Assembly (NCBI GenBank): GCA_018340805.1
Contig: JACMZG010001863.1
Location: 50,485,438 to 50,549,437, forward strand
Source: Microvelia longipes
Taxonomy: Eukaryota > Arthropoda > Insecta > Hemiptera > Veliidae
Direction of reading: 5' to 3'
DNA: 64,000 bases
Part shown: piece by piece, positions 63,594 through 64,000 of the stretch
How the letters are laid out: each line of letters begins with the position of its first letter
How positions within the stretch are numbered: position 1 is the stretch's first letter
The notes under the pieces: model-generated
Database searches by the model: none
What the model was told of the DNA's origin: nothing
What the model saw: only the letters and a program-made list of their open reading frames with translations
Translations under genes and position numbers: made by a program

Positions 63594-63773
63594 ATATTTC
63601 CTAAGGATTTTACGGTCTACCTTGGTAAACATTGTGGTCTGGATGACCCCCTTGTACCCCCTCCAGTCCAAAACTTAGACGTCTTGTTTGCATTGTGCCA
63701 CCCAAATCCACTCCAGGAAAAAGACCTTCCTAGTGTCAACAGCAATTTGTCAACGGATTACCCTCTTTTTTAA
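63594..63773 (+). CDS. possible 59-codon exon or gene fragment (doubtful)
   Basis: From just after a TAG at 63591 to TAA at 63771 the plus strand is open, in sequence of about 45% GC against under 30% around it. The translation is not low-complexity: it includes PKDFTVYLGKHCGLDDPLVP, then a Pro/Leu-rich stretch and NSNLSTDYPLF at the end. There is no ATG. CTTCAAG or GATTTAG just upstream could act as a 3' splice site, making this a terminal exon. I do not recognise the family. It could equally be a chance open frame in a GC-rich transposon remnant. Confidence 0.2.
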   Translation: MFPKDFTVYLGKHCGLDDPLVPPPVQNLDVLFALCHPNPLQEKDLPSVNSNLSTDYPLF

Positions 63774-64000
63774 AGAAGACCTTTCCTTATCTTTTTTCTT
63801 TTTTATTTATAGAAATCCTATATAGATGTCTTTATATAGAGTAAAAGTAACTTGACTTCCTCTTTTCTTTTAAATTTTTGTGAGCTTTTTTTAAGTTCGG
63901 ACCAAAGAAAATAAACTTAAGTTTTGTTAAGGGGTGGTTTTTTTGTCGTTTAACGGATTGTCATCTTCAACAGCAGTTTTTTTAAAAACACAGAAGAAGT
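63774..64000. other. AT-rich non-coding DNA to the window end
   Basis: Nothing recognised. A downstream continuation of the GC-rich patch cannot be assessed beyond the window. Confidence 0.5.

Overview
This window looks like gene-free, very AT-rich nuclear DNA from a eukaryote, most likely an invertebrate animal. I base that on the low GC (roughly a quarter to 30% by eye), long (TA)n microsatellites, many miniature transposons, a 5S rRNA-derived repeat family and poly(A)/AATAAA retroposon-like tails. I cannot name the species. I found no convincing protein-coding gene, no tRNA and no intact rRNA on either strand. The longest open frames (about 60-140 codons) fall in microsatellites, tandem repeats or low-complexity AT sequence and resemble no family I recognise. 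The window is either a long intergenic region or part of a very large intron.

Layout. 0-5 kb: an 85-bp direct repeat pair around a GC-rich 21-bp minisatellite, then the first 5S-derived repeat copy. 6-13 kb: a decayed hairpin motif, a foldback element with a 12-bp target duplication, and a MITE with TIR-like ends. 13-20 kb: a (TA)n tract, diverged direct repeats, two adjacent foldback elements, a large foldback with hammerhead-like hairpins in both arms, and a 5S-family fragment. 21-26 kb: a minisatellite with a trimeric higher-order repeat, then further foldbacks, including a 480-bp palindromic element. 29-36 kb: MITEs, a 147-bp element with perfect 21-bp TIRs, (TA)n, and GC-rich repeats. 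36-46 kb: a foldback with a 12-bp target duplication, a poly(A) tail, full-length and inverted copies of the 5S-derived family, tandem repeats, and another foldback with a 12-bp duplication. 48-59 kb: (TA)n tracts, an approximately 820-bp foldback between two of them, a duplicated 235-bp unit, and a second long 5S-family copy. 60-64 kb: a hAT-like end, the best MITE copy, and a GC-rich island with a 59-codon open frame.

The most interesting pattern is shared by the foldback elements. Several otherwise different families carry the same small RNA-like motif. It reads CTGATGA or CTGAAGA, then an extra T, a 3-5 bp hairpin, GAAA, a short self-complementary segment, and a sequence pairing back to the bases before CTGATGA. 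That is the secondary structure of a hammerhead ribozyme with one extra U beside stem II. Five foldbacks are also flanked by direct repeats of 10-13 bp, which suits target-primed retrotransposition better than cut-and-paste transposition. I infer that they are short non-autonomous retroelements with hammerhead-like termini, possibly mobilised by Penelope-like elements. No partner enzyme is encoded in the window.
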